Source: Streptococcus mitis
Lineage (GTDB): Bacteria; Bacillota; Bacilli; Lactobacillales; Streptococcaceae
Direction of reading: 5' to 3'
Assembly (NCBI RefSeq): GCF_009496155.1
Contig: NZ_WIJP01000008.1
Coordinates: 49,720 to 113,719 of the forward strand
Length of the DNA stretch: 64,000 bases
Notes under the pieces: generated by a model
The model's database searches: none
Told to the model about the DNA's origin: nothing
Seen by the model: only the letters and a program-made list of their open reading frames with translations
Translations under genes and position numbers: made by a program
In this document: positions 26,845-39,300 of the stretch, piece by piece
How the letters are laid out: each line of letters opens with the position of its first letter
Numbering within the stretch: position 1 is the first letter of the stretch

Positions 26845-27642
26845 TTAATCTACATAAGTATCTTCATTTTTATTGAGGAAGGCATATGGAAGACCCATCA
26901 AGAGGCCTCCTCCGATAAAGTTTCCAATGAAGGTTACACCCCAGTGGCGAAGCATATTTCCAACACCGAAGTTAGCAATTGAATCAGCAGCAACACTGAA
27001 TTTTACAATCGCGAAAGAAGCAAAGTTCGCAGCAATGTGCTCATTTGTTAAGAATACAAACATGTAAATTGCTGATAAAACAAGCCAAAGTTTGGCACCA
27101 CCATCTTTGACCAAAACAAATGAAAGAATCGCAATATTTACGAAAATATTTGCCAAAATCGCCTCAAGTAAGACTAATTCATTTGAGCGGCCTAACTTCA
27201 TCTCAACAACCCCTGAGATGAAACTATCGTGTGTCAGATGTGCATAAGCTGCTGAGTGGGCAAAGCCCCAACCTGCTATTAAAGCTCCGATAAGGTTGAA
27301 CAAGGTACAGTAAAGTAAAATCTCAGCTGTTTTTCTCCAAGAGATTTTTTTCAAGAAACTACCAGCAGTCAAGAACATCATGTTTGATGTTACCAACTCG
27401 GCATTCAAGAAAACAATGTAGGCCAATCCCCAAGCAAAGACAAATGGGAAGAGGAAGCGTCCACTACCTGGTGCAATTTTATTAATCAAGTCAGCCCCAA
27501 CTGCACCAGCAGCTGTACTGAAGGTTAAAAAAGCACCTGCAAACATAGAACGAATCGCATACTTAAATTTGCTCTGACTATAAAGACTTTCTTTCTTCTT
27601 ACAAGCAAATTCAATCTTTGAGATAAATTCTGAAGAAACCAT
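26845..27642 (-). CDS. Formate/nitrite transporter (FNT) family channel, copy 1
   Basis: This 265-residue FNT pentameric channel has about six membrane helices. Family signatures include AGAFLTFSTAAGAVGADL, FAWGLAYIVFLNAELVTSNMM in parts, and NEHIAANF with the central pore histidine. Substrates are small monovalent anions such as formate, nitrite or lactate; in a fermenting streptococcus formate export by the pyruvate formate-lyase route is plausible. A near-identical paralogue lies 238 bases upstream. Confidence 0.88.
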   Translation of the reverse strand: MVSSEFISKIEFACKKKESLYSQSKFKYAIRSMFAGAFLTFSTAAGAVGADLINKIAPGSGRFLFPFVFAWGLAYIVFLNAELVTSNMMFLTAGSFLKKISWRKTAEILLYCTLFNLIGALIAGWGFAHSAAYAHLTHDSFISGVVEMKLGRSNELVLLEAILANIFVNIAILSFVLVKDGGAKLWLVLSAIYMFVFLTNEHIAANFASFAIVKFSVAADSIANFGVGNMLRHWGVTFIGNFIGGGLLMGLPYAFLNKNEDTYVD

Positions 27643-27809
27643 AATAAACTCCTAAAACTTTTATTTGTGATAATTATAACATAAAATCGATATAAAGAAA
27701 AGCCTTACATGACTGTATTTTTCCCCAATTTAAAAATTCAGCAATCGTTTACATTGTTTTAATAACAAGCTTTTAGAATTTTTAATTGTCCGAATCTAGA
27801 GATTGAGTA

Positions 27810-27856
27810 GAATCATTTTTGTTCTATTTATTACTAAATAGAACAAAAATGATTTC
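27810..27856 (-). terminator. Strong terminator between the two FNT genes
   Basis: A long near-perfect stem of about 20 bp (ATCATTTTTGTTCTATTTA with its complement) has a 4-base loop. It follows the copy-2 stop by 25 bases and separates the two paralogues into distinct transcripts. Confidence 0.85.
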
Positions 27857-27880
27857 TCCGCACCTCTACTCTGATTCTTC

Positions 27881-28678
27881 TTAATCAACATATGTATCTT
27901 CATTCTTATTGAGGAAGGCATACGGTAAACCAATCAGAAGACCTCCACCTATAAAGTTAGCAATAAAGGTTACACCCCAATGTCGAAGGATATTTGGAAG
28001 ATCAAAGTGAGGTACTTGATCAGCAATCATGCTAAATTTCATAATACTAAAGGAAGCAAAATTGGCAGCGATGTGCTCATTGGACAAGAAAACAAACATG
28101 GAAATAGCTGATAAAATGATCCATAGTTTGGCAGTACCATCTTTGACTAGTATAGATGAAAGAATGGCAATATTTACAAATACATTGGCAAGAATTCCCT
28201 CAAGCAGGACTAAATCACTTGGACGCGCCAATTTCTTGGCTACAAGCTTAGGAAGGAAACTATCATGGGTCAAATGGGAAAAGGCTGACGAGTTAGCAAA
28301 GGCCCATCCAGCTACCAAGGCACCAATGAGATTAAACAAAGTACAATAGAGTAAAATAATCATTGCCTTTTTCCAATCAATCTTTTTCAAGAACACTCCG
28401 GCTGTTAAGTACATCATATTGGAAGTTATCAATTCTGCATTTAGAAAGACGATATAGGCCAACCCCCAAGCAAAAACAAACGGGAAAAGGAAATAGCCAC
28501 TATTTGGAACAATATTATTTAATAAATCCGCACCAATAGCCCCAGCAGCTGTACTAAAAGTTAAAAAAGCACCTGCAAACATGGAACGAATAGCATACTT
28601 GGACTTACTTTGATTGAAAAGACTTTCTTTCTTGTGGCAATAATAATCTATCTTCGAAATAAACTCTGAAGAACTCAT
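27881..28678 (-). CDS. Formate/nitrite transporter (FNT) family channel, copy 2
   Basis: This 265-residue paralogue of the gene at 26845-27642 has about three quarters of residues identical by eye, the same ends (SSEFISKI and YAFLNKNEDTYVD) and the same pore NEHIAANF. I chose ATG 28678 because AGGAG ends 8 bases before it; ATG 28684 is too close to that site. Variable parts lie in the loops (for example LPKLVAKKLARPSD against ISGVVEMKLGRSNE). The pair reflects a tandem duplication with separate transcription. Confidence 0.88.
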   Translation of the reverse strand: MSSSEFISKIDYYCHKKESLFNQSKSKYAIRSMFAGAFLTFSTAAGAIGADLLNNIVPNSGYFLFPFVFAWGLAYIVFLNAELITSNMMYLTAGVFLKKIDWKKAMIILLYCTLFNLIGALVAGWAFANSSAFSHLTHDSFLPKLVAKKLARPSDLVLLEGILANVFVNIAILSSILVKDGTAKLWIILSAISMFVFLSNEHIAANFASFSIMKFSMIADQVPHFDLPNILRHWGVTFIANFIGGGLLIGLPYAFLNKNEDTYVD

Positions 28679-28770
28679 AAACATCTCCTATTTTTTAATA
28701 TTTATTATTATAACATAAAATATTTTAATAGGTAATCATTTTCTTAAATTTATAACATTTGTATTGATTT

Positions 28771-28885
28771 ATACTCTTCGAAAATTAAATTCAAACCACG
28801 CCAGCTCTATATGCAATCTCAAAACAGTATTTTGAGCAACCTGCGACTAGCTTCCTAGTTTGCTCTTTGATTTTCATTGAATATT
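28771..28885 (+). repeat. BOX element, shortened
   Basis: BoxA start ATACTCTTCGAAAATTAAA with CAAACCACGCCAGC, a reduced middle (CAAAACAGTATTTTG stem), and boxC CTAGCTTCCTAGTTTGCTC to CATTGAATAT. It lies between srtA and the FNT copy 2 gene. Confidence 0.85.
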
Positions 28886-28957
28886 AGCATTACATAGTTT
28901 GCTTATAAAGCCATAAAAAGAACCAGTAAAACTAAATGTTTACTGATTCTTTAAAAA

Positions 28958-29710
28958 TTAATAACGTTGTTTATACGGTTGATTGAAAGCTGTTAGAATT
29001 TCTTCAGGTGTTTGTGAATAGTCTTTTGTATCTTTCAAATCACCTTTGACAATAATCCGCTCTGTCGCATCATAGTCTACACATGTTACAAGTGTGATTT
29101 CATCAACACCACTACGGTCATCAATCTCATCAACACGATCTGGAGTTACATGCTTCACTTCATGAATTACATAGGTATAGACCTTATCCTTATCAGTTAG
29201 ATAAATTTTCATACCATTTTTAGCACGTGATAATGGAGAAAATAGCATCTGACTAGCATTTTCTGCTGTAAAAATGTGATGACTAGCTAGTGAATAGTTT
29301 CCTTTCCCCATCACCTGATCACGCTTCATTGTACCAGCTCCATAGAAGAGATTAACATTATCAAGCCCCTTAAAAATTGGCAAGTTGATTTCTACTTCAG
29401 GAATAGCAATTCCACCAATAACTGGCAATTTTTGCGAATTCCATTGTGAGGATAAGACAGCTTCTGACGAAATGGCTTTTACTGAGTCAAAGTCAAAATT
29501 ACCTTCTGTATCTTGATTTTCTTCCAGTTTTTCTTTTGATACTTGGCTAACTTGATACTTGTTAGTATTCCAAACCATGAACATATCACGAATTTTTGAA
29601 TTAAAGATTAATGCCAGTGACAAGAGGATTAAGAATCCTGCCAAGACATTGATTAGTAAATTTTTACGATTTGTTTTCTTTTTGTTCTTTTTGTTCTTTT
29701 TATGAGACAT
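28958..29710 (-). CDS. srtA: Class A sortase
   Basis: This 250-residue membrane-anchored transpeptidase cleaves LPXTG surface proteins and links them to peptidoglycan. A basic N-terminus and one membrane helix (LLINVLAGFLILLSLALIF, about residues 18-38) are followed by the sortase barrel. Catalytic His144 or so is in ASHHIFTAE, Cys210 in TLVTC and Arg218 in ATERIIV. Its start codon shares a base with the gyrA stop (TAATG), so the two are translationally coupled. The LPNTG protein at the window's end is a likely substrate. Confidence 0.95.
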   Translation of the reverse strand: MSHKKNKKNKKKTNRKNLLINVLAGFLILLSLALIFNSKIRDMFMVWNTNKYQVSQVSKEKLEENQDTEGNFDFDSVKAISSEAVLSSQWNSQKLPVIGGIAIPEVEINLPIFKGLDNVNLFYGAGTMKRDQVMGKGNYSLASHHIFTAENASQMLFSPLSRAKNGMKIYLTDKDKVYTYVIHEVKHVTPDRVDEIDDRSGVDEITLVTCVDYDATERIIVKGDLKDTKDYSQTPEEILTAFNQPYKQRY

Positions 29711-32178
29711 TATGCTTCACCTTCTATTTCGTTTTCTGTCCCAACTTCTTCTTTTTCTGACGCTGCTACTGTTGTAAAGGTTACAATTTTGGCATCCTGA
29801 TCCAGGCGCATCACCTTAACTCCCATAGTTGATCGACCTGTTTGTGAAATATTGGCAACGTTTGTTCGAATCATGACACCTGTATCAGTGATAATCATCA
29901 AATCTTCATCGCCTTTAACTGTCAAAAGACCTGATAGAGGACCATTTTTCTCAGCTACATTAGCCGTCTTCATCCCTTTACCACCACGACCTTTTGTTGG
30001 ATATTCGGTCGCAACTGTACGCTTACCATATCCTTTTTCTGTGATGATAAGAACCTCGTCCTGGTCTGTAATCACACTAGCACCAACAACTGTGTCCCCT
30101 TCACGAAGGTTAACACCTTTCACACCAGTAGCGATACGACTCATGCCGCGAACGACTGATTGATTAAAACGAACTGCATAACCAAACTTGGTACCAATGA
30201 TAATATCCGTATCTTCTTCCGTCAGCAGTACATTAATCAACTCATCTTCATCTTTGAGATTCAGTGCTTTAAGTCCATTCTGACGAATATTAGCAAATTC
30301 CTTAACGCTGGTTCTCTTCACAATACCTTGACGGGTTGTGAAGAAGAGATAGGCGTCATCGCTACGTTCAGATTCAACATTGATGATGGTCTGAATACTT
30401 TCACCTTCATCCAATTTCAAAAGATTGACTATTGGTAATCCCTTGGCAGTACGTCCATACTCAGGAATTTCATAGCCTTTCAGGCGATAGACACGACCTT
30501 TATTTGTGAAGAAGAGCAGATGATCATGGGTGCTGGTTGACACTAACTCACGGACAAAATCGTCATCCTTAACTCCTGTTCCTTGAACACCGCGACCTCC
30601 ACGTTTTTGAGCAGTAAATTCACCCTGATCTAGACGTTTAATGTATCCTTTGTTAGAAAGAGTGATCAAAACATCCGATTCTTCAATCAAGTCCTCATCT
30701 TCAAGACTCAAGACTTCACCGACCATCAATTCCGTACGACGTTGGTCGCCAAACTTACGCTTGACTTCATCTAATTCATCTTTAATGATTTGCGAAACAC
30801 GTTCCGACTTAGCAAGAATATCTGCTAAATCCGCAATCAGAGCCAAGAGGTCATCATATTCAGACTGAATCTTATCGCGTTCCAAACCTGTCAAACGACG
30901 AAGACGCATATCAAGGATGGCCTGACTTTGACGTTCAGAAAGTTTAAACTTGCTCATCAACTCAGCTTGTGCTTCAGCATCCGTTTCACTAGCACGGATG
31001 ATACGAATCACTTCGTCAATATGGTCTAGTGCGATTAAGAGACCTTCTAAAATATGAGCACGCGCTTCTGCTTTTTCCTTATCAAAACGTGTACGACGAA
31101 CAACCACTTCTTTTTGGTGCTCAATATAAGCATCCAAAATCTGACGAAGAGATAAAATCTTCGGTACCCCATTTTGTATTGCAAGCATATTGAAACCAAA
31201 GTTGGTTTGCATCTGGGTCATCTTGAAGAGATTGTTGAGGATAACATTGGCAGAAGCATCGCGTTTAACTTCAATGACGAATCGAACTCCTTCACGGTTT
31301 GACTCATCACGAACTGCTGTAATACCCTCAATTCGTTTTTCCTGAACCAAACGAACAATATGCTCATGCACCTTTGTTTTATTGACCATGTAAGGAAATT
31401 CTGTTACAACGATGCGCTCACGACCAGCCTTAGTTTCTTCGATTTCAGTACGAGAACGAAGAACAATCGAACCTTTACCTGTTTCGTAAGCCTTATGGAT
31501 ACCTGATTTTCCCATAACAAGGGCACCAGTTGGAAAATCTGGCCCAGGCAAGACCTCCATCAAATCCTTAGTGGTCACTTCAGGATTGTCCATGACCAAC
31601 TTCACTGCATCAATGGTTTCACCCAAGTTGTGAGGTGGAATATTGGTAGCCATCCCAACGGCAATACCAGTTGCTCCATTAACTAAAAGATTTGGAAAAC
31701 GCGCTGGCAAGACCAAGGGTTCACGTTCATTGGCATCATAGTTATCAACGAAATCAACCGTATTTTTATTGATATCACGAAGCATTTCCAGAGCAATTTT
31801 GCTCATGCGTGCCTCAGTGTATCGTTGCGCGGCAGCACCGTCTCCATCCATAGAACCAAAGTTTCCATGCCCATCTACAAGCATGTAACGGTAGCTCCAC
31901 CATTGAGCCATACGAACCATGGCTTCATAGATAGAGGAATCTCCGTGTGGGTGGTATTTACCCATGACATCCCCTGTAATACGAGCAGATTTTTTATGAG
32001 GTTTGTCTGGGGTAACACCTAATTCATTCATTCCGTAGAGAATCCGACGGTGGACGGGTTTCAAGCCATCTCGAACATCAGGAAGAGCCCGCGCTACGAT
32101 AACACTCATGGCGTAGTCGATAAAGCTCGTCTTCATCTCCTTTGTCAGATTGACATTCACTAAATTTCTATCCTGCAT
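29710..32178 (-). CDS. gyrA: DNA gyrase subunit A
   Basis: This 822-residue breakage-reunion subunit of gyrase has catalytic Tyr120 in [10 protein letters not shown] and a C-terminal beta-pinwheel with the GyrA box QKRGGRG. ATG 32178 follows GAGG and gives the normal length; the frame extends to 32193 without support. In the quinolone region Ser81 and Glu85 ([10 protein letters not shown]) are the susceptible residues. Residue 114 is Gly where I remember Ser in typical pneumococcal GyrA. It is cotranscribed with srtA and divergent from ldh. Confidence 0.97.
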   Translation of the reverse strand: MQDRNLVNVNLTKEMKTSFIDYAMSVIVARALPDVRDGLKPVHRRILYGMNELGVTPDKPHKKSARITGDVMGKYHPHGDSSIYEAMVRMAQWWSYRYMLVDGHGNFGSMDGDGAAAQRYTEARMSKIALEMLRDINKNTVDFVDNYDANEREPLVLPARFPNLLVNGATGIAVGMATNIPPHNLGETIDAVKLVMDNPEVTTKDLMEVLPGPDFPTGALVMGKSGIHKAYETGKGSIVLRSRTEIEETKAGRERIVVTEFPYMVNKTKVHEHIVRLVQEKRIEGITAVRDESNREGVRFVIEVKRDASANVILNNLFKMTQMQTNFGFNMLAIQNGVPKILSLRQILDAYIEHQKEVVVRRTRFDKEKAEARAHILEGLLIALDHIDEVIRIIRASETDAEAQAELMSKFKLSERQSQAILDMRLRRLTGLERDKIQSEYDDLLALIADLADILAKSERVSQIIKDELDEVKRKFGDQRRTELMVGEVLSLEDEDLIEESDVLITLSNKGYIKRLDQGEFTAQKRGGRGVQGTGVKDDDFVRELVSTSTHDHLLFFTNKGRVYRLKGYEIPEYGRTAKGLPIVNLLKLDEGESIQTIINVESERSDDAYLFFTTRQGIVKRTSVKEFANIRQNGLKALNLKDEDELINVLLTEEDTDIIIGTKFGYAVRFNQSVVRGMSRIATGVKGVNLREGDTVVGASVITDQDEVLIITEKGYGKRTVATEYPTKGRGGKGMKTANVAEKNGPLSGLLTVKGDEDLMIITDTGVMIRTNVANISQTGRSTMGVKVMRLDQDAKIVTFTTVAASEKEEVGTENEIEGEA

Positions 32179-32293
32179 TAATAAATGCCTCATTTCACTA
32201 TTAGTAATTAACTATATTATACCACAATGTCTGCCATATTTCAGGTATCTAGAACTATTAAAACGTTTACATCAAGAACTACAAGGCATATCC

Positions 32294-32322
32294 GTGACAA
32301 AGCATTTTAAAAGTGATAGAAT
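32294..32322 (+). promoter_or_regulatory. Predicted ldh promoter
   Basis: GTGACA (32294-32299) and TAGAAT (32317-32322) are separated by exactly 17 bases, with TGA before the -10 box. A small GGGG-AAA-CCCC hairpin follows in the leader (32334-32344). Confidence 0.55.
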
Positions 32323-32330
32323 TGAAATAA

Positions 32331-33359
<1,029 letters not shown>

Positions 33360-33370
33360 TTTAGCTATAG

Positions 33371-33405
33371 ACAACTCCTTGAATCATCAGGGAGTTGTTT
33401 TTTCT
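33371..33405 (+). terminator. Terminator after ldh
   Basis: ACAACTCC (33371-33378) pairs with GGAGTTGT (33391-33398) and is followed by TTTTTT. Confidence 0.85.
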
Positions 33406-33429
33406 GTATTTAAACTTAATATCTGTTTT

Positions 33430-33571
33430 ACATTTGCTTCTACAAGACAGCATAGTTTGTGTAAGCCATAAAAATATTAAAACAACAACTGTAATCTACA
33501 CTCACATTACAAATGACATGAAACAAGCACTGATTGATTCACTTGATACTGTCTCATTAAATCGAAAGTAA
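33430..33571 (+). pseudogene. Remnant C-terminus of a tyrosine recombinase (integrase)
   Basis: An open frame ending at TAA 33569-33571 reads SHKNIKTTTVIYTHIT then NDMKQALIDSLDTV, matching the end of phage/ICE integrases (GHKNIxTT-x-YTH with the catalytic Tyr). Upstream residues (LHLLLQDS) resemble the ASLLLEAG helix but are degraded, and nothing further of the integrase is present. Immediately after the stop is TTTTGCCCCC and TTTTTGCCC, similar in style to integration-site sequences next to streptococcal integrases. No other mobile genes remain between ldh and pyk. Confidence 0.7.
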
Positions 33572-33601
33572 AAAGTTTTGCCCCCTTTTTGCCCTCAACA
33601 C

Positions 33602-33655
33602 AAAAAGAGCCCATCATACAGGCTAAAAAGCTTGATATGATAGGCTCTTTTTATT
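33602..33655 (-). terminator. Terminator after pyk (works in both directions)
   Basis: AAAAAGAGCC (33602-33611) pairs with GGCTCTTTTT (33643-33652), with an ATCATA/TATGAT extension, just after the pyk stop. Confidence 0.85.
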
Positions 33656-33659
33656 TTAA

Positions 33660-35165
33660 TTAACGTACTGTACGAATACGCATTGTGTTTGTACGTACAG
33701 CTTCTCCAACTGGTACACCAGCTACGATAACGATATCGTCACCAGATTGTACAAGACCTGCTTCAACTGCTTTACGTTCAGCAATTTCGAACATATCGTC
33801 AGTTGAAGATGGAGCATCTGTCAACATTGGGATAACACCCCAGTTCAACATCAATCCACGTTCTGTCAATTCGTCAAATGTCAACGCCAAGATGTCAGCA
33901 TTTGGACGGTATTTAGAAATCAAACGTGCAGTGTGTCCAGTCTTAGTAAGAGTTACAACCAATTTAATGTCCATTGAGTTAGTAGCATCTTTAACAGCTG
34001 AAGCCATTACTTCTGTCTTAGAGTTACGTTCGAATGAATCTGAGTTCAAACGTCCGTATTCGTTAAGAAGAGTTTGAGCGTTCTTGTCGATTGTTGCCAT
34101 TGTAGTTACTGACTCAAGTGGGTATTTACCGTTTGCAGACTCACCTGAAAGCATTGTAGCGTCAGTTCCATCGATAACAGCGTTAAATACGTCTGATACT
34201 TCTGAACGAGTTGCACGTGGTTTTTCAGTCATTGTTTCAAGCATGTTTGTTGCAGTGATAACAACTTTACCTGCAGCATTGACTTTCTTGATAATCATTT
34301 TTTGGTAAACTGGAACCATTTCGTATGGTACTTCGATACCCATGTCACCACGAGCGATCATGATACCATCAGCAACTTCGATGATTTCATCCAAGTTGTC
34401 GATACCTTGTTGGTTTTCGATTTTAGCGAACAATTGAACGTGTCCGTTTCCAGTTTCTTTACAGATTGCACGAACTTCGTTTACGTCTTTTGCAGTACGT
34501 ACGAATGAAATAGCGATGAAGTTGATACCTTGTTCAAGACCAAAGCGAATGTCATCGTTATCACGTTCAGCAAGGGCTGGGAAAGGAATTTTAGTGTTAG
34601 GGATGTTCACACCTTTTTGTTTAGCGATGATACCATCGTTTTCAACTTCAACTTCAAATTCACGAGCTACGTCGTCTTTAGCAACAACACGAAGACCAAG
34701 TTTACCATCATCAACCAAAACTTGACGGCCAACTTCAACATCATCATAAATATCAAGAGCACCAGCAACGTTCAATGCAATCACATCACGAGTTGATTTG
34801 ATTCCTTGTTTAGTTGCAACACGGATTTTCTCACCAGTTTTGTATGAGTACTCTTTTGCATCTCCTTCAAACAATTCTGTACGGATTTCTGGTCCTTTTG
34901 TGTCAAGAAGGAAACCAACTTTTTTACCTGCAAGTTTTTCAGCAAGTTTAACAGTCGCCATACGGTCACCTTGTTCTTGGTGGTCACCGTGTGAGAAGTT
35001 GAAACGGAATGTGTTAGCACCAGCTTCAATCAATTTAGCAATGTTTTTAGCTGAAGCTTCAACATCAAGTTTTTCACCCCAGTATCCGTCATCACCGAAT
35101 TTTTTACCACCACGGATTTCTACCGCAGGTCCCAAAGTTGCAACGATTTTTACACGTTTGTTCAT
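33660..35165 (-). CDS. pyk: Pyruvate kinase
   Basis: This 501-residue enzyme makes pyruvate and ATP from phosphoenolpyruvate. It shows KIVATLGPAVE at the start, FLLDTKGPEIRTE, the metal-binding KIENQQGIDN, IARGDMGIEVP, the TATNMLETM and SGESANGKYP motifs and a C-terminal regulatory domain. An extra insertion after TLGPAVE (IRGGKKFGDDGYWGEKL) is typical of the streptococcal and lactococcal enzyme. It is cotranscribed after pfk (59 bases), and both genes have highly expressed codon use. Confidence 0.97.
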   Translation of the reverse strand: MNKRVKIVATLGPAVEIRGGKKFGDDGYWGEKLDVEASAKNIAKLIEAGANTFRFNFSHGDHQEQGDRMATVKLAEKLAGKKVGFLLDTKGPEIRTELFEGDAKEYSYKTGEKIRVATKQGIKSTRDVIALNVAGALDIYDDVEVGRQVLVDDGKLGLRVVAKDDVAREFEVEVENDGIIAKQKGVNIPNTKIPFPALAERDNDDIRFGLEQGINFIAISFVRTAKDVNEVRAICKETGNGHVQLFAKIENQQGIDNLDEIIEVADGIMIARGDMGIEVPYEMVPVYQKMIIKKVNAAGKVVITATNMLETMTEKPRATRSEVSDVFNAVIDGTDATMLSGESANGKYPLESVTTMATIDKNAQTLLNEYGRLNSDSFERNSKTEVMASAVKDATNSMDIKLVVTLTKTGHTARLISKYRPNADILALTFDELTERGLMLNWGVIPMLTDAPSSTDDMFEIAERKAVEAGLVQSGDDIVIVAGVPVGEAVRTNTMRIRTVR

Positions 35166-35224
35166 GATTTTTATGACTCCTTTATATATATGACCTTTTT
35201 TGGTCTTATTAACTAAATTATAAA

Positions 35225-36238
<1,014 letters not shown>

Positions 36239-36314
36239 TTATGCTCCTTTTTCTTTTAACATTCTTATTGATTATACCACATTTGATTTTAAAATTCTTC
36301 TATTTTCCGTATTT

Positions 36315-39300
36315 TTAGCGATAAATCGTTTTCATAACCATTCCATTCAATTTCGCTTCTAATTCATCAGATTTAGTTACAAAATGACGAGGAGATACAA
36401 TCGTTCTCTGTTCCTCTTCATACCTGATGATGACTGGAATTGTGCCTTTATATTGCTCTAAAATACGTGAAATCTCCTGATCAGATTCATGATTTTTCAC
36501 TTGAATCCAAAAGCGTTCAGCCACTGCTTCTCTTATTTCTTGTGCAATCATTTGCAGACGGCCATCACGGGACTGGACTTTCCCTCTGATATAGTAGAAG
36601 GCTCCTTCTCTTACTTCCTGCCCAATCTGTCGATATAAATCTGAAAAGAGAGTGACATCCAATTTTTTCTTACTGTCATCTACCTGTAAAAAGGCCATAT
36701 TTTCACCCTTTTTGGTGCGAATGGTTTTAATTTTTTGAATTTCTACCAAGATAATGGAGTGACTATTTTCTGACAAATTTCCGATTGGTGTAATCGGATA
36801 AATAGCCTTACTTGCAATAGCTTGTAGGGGATGTTTGCTAACTCCTACTCCTAAAAGCTCTTGTTCCATATAGAATTTTTCTTGTTCCGTCCAATCTTCC
36901 GATTCCTGCCAACTATATATCGTATCACCGAACAAGCTTCCTAACTCTTTCACAAATTCAAATAGATTAGCTAAATTATTGAATACTTTTTGACGATTTT
37001 TCTCAAATGAATCGAAAAGACCAACTTTTACTAATGGTTCTAGCAGAGGAAGTTTCAGATAATTCTCAGGTAATTTAGCTATAAAATCTTCAATGCTAGA
37101 ATAAGGTCTATTTTCAATAATCCAGAGAGCCAAATCATTGCTGACCCCTTTAATTGATTTCAGACCTAGATAGATGGACTTGTTAGCAATTTTATCGTGA
37201 TAGGGGATGGTATTGATAGATAACGGTGCTACTTCAAAGCCTGCTTCAAGAGCATCTGTTAGATAATCACTGTTGGCAGAATTTAACATGACCTGATAAA
37301 AGATGGATGGATAATGTGTTTTGAAATAGGCCAACTGGAAAGCCAAGGCTGAGTATGCATAGGCATGAGATCTATTAAATCCATAACCTGCAAACTTTTC
37401 CATGACATCAAAAACCTGCTCTGCCTTTTTCGCAGTATGACCAGCTTCTAATGAACCTTGAATAAAGGAAGCCCTCATCTCATGCATGGCAGAGGCATCC
37501 TTTTTCCCCATAGCCCGACGCAAAATATCGGCCTTCCCAAGACTAAATCCAGCAAAACGCTGAGCAACCTGCATAACCTGCTCCTGATAGAGCATGATGC
37601 CGTAGGTTGGAGCCAAAATATCCTCCAGCACTGGATCCAGAACTGTCACTTCTTCCTGCCCATGCTTTCTTGCCACAAAATTATTGATGTAGTCACTTGC
37701 ACCTGGTCGATTTAGAGAAGTAGTTGCTACGACATCTTCAAAACAGACTGGTTGAACACGCTTGAGTAGGCGAATGGCACCAGGTTGTTCAAATTGAAAG
37801 ATACCTTTTGTATTTCCAGAGGCAAATAAAGCTAGAGTGTCGTTGTCTTCTAAATCGATTTCTTCAATTTTAAGGTGAATACCTTCTGTTTCAGCAAGCA
37901 ATTCTTGCATCTTCTGGACAAAGGTCAAATTTCGTAATCCCAGAAAATCCATCTTCAAAAGTCCACTGGCTTCAACTCCATGAGCATCATACTGAGTCAG
38001 TGGGATTTCGTCACCATGCTTTAGAGGGATGTAATTGGTCAAGTCTTGGTCACTAATGACAACACCAGCCGCATGGACAGAGGTTTGTCTTGGATAGCCC
38101 TCAATCTTACAGGCAATTTCAAAAGCTTTTTGGTATTCTAACTTACTATTGATTTGCTGACGAAACTGTAGATTTCCCTCATAGGCTGACTTGAGATTAT
38201 CACGAAAACTGATTTTCTTGGTAATTGCGGACAATTCATATTCTGGCACACCAAAGCGCTTCAAAACATCACGTAAAGCTTGCTTGGCTCCAAAGGTAGA
38301 AAACGTAACGATTTGAGCAGCATGTTTACTGCCATATTTATTGCCAACATATCTGATAAAATCTGGACGATAAATATCTGGGATATCAATATCAATATCA
38401 GGCATAGTATAGCGTTCACGATTGAGGAAACGTTCAAAAATGAGATTCTTCTGAACTGGGTCAATCCCTGTAATGTCTAAGGCATAAGAAACCAAGCTAC
38501 CAACTGCAGAACCTCGTCCCATTCCCATATAATACCCATTCGAGCGTCCAAAACGCAATAAATCCCAAACAACCAAGAAATAATCATCAAAGCCCATATC
38601 ATGAATAACAGCCAATTCTTGGTTTAGACGGTCTTGATATTCTTTACCAGTCAATCCCTTCTGAGCAAGCCCAAGCTCAGCGCGTTCTCTCAACTCTTCT
38701 ACTGCTGGTCTAGCTGGGTTAAAACGAGGCAGTTTCAAACTAGTATCCAAATCGTAAGAAATACCTGAAATAAGCTTTTCTAAATTGTCTAAGGCTTGAG
38801 GAAAACGTTCTTGGAATAGTTTCTCTAAAGAACTTGCAGATAAAAGCACATCTTGTCGTGAGCGCAAGGGAACTTCTCTAAGTGGTAGATTTTCTTTAAT
38901 CGCTGTTAACACTTGCAAAACTTCTCTATCCCTGCTTTCAAAGGCATTGACCCGATAAAGGGGCAAGATTGGATGATGAAATTCGCTTGCCAGTGTTTCT
39001 GGATAAACTCCAATATAGTAATCATATCCTATATTTAGCGACTCAATCGCTTCAAAATAAGGCACAATGACCGCGATATCCTCCAGGTACTGGGACAGGA
39101 CTGACCAAGTTTTCTCCCCCTGCATCTTAGCTGTTGAAAGCTTCATCAACTGCTGATAGCCCACACTAGATAGAGCTAAAAAACGCAGATTCAAATCCTT
39201 ATCATCTATAAGTACATTCATTTCAAGCCCTAATAGAGGATGAATGCCGTATTTTTTTGTAACCTCTAGAAATTCAAAAGCACCATAAAGATTATCAATA

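Noticed and set aside
33671..33678. TACGAATA (cin-box match) near the end of pyk
   Set aside because: It lies inside the pyk coding sequence with no gene downstream in that direction; a chance match.
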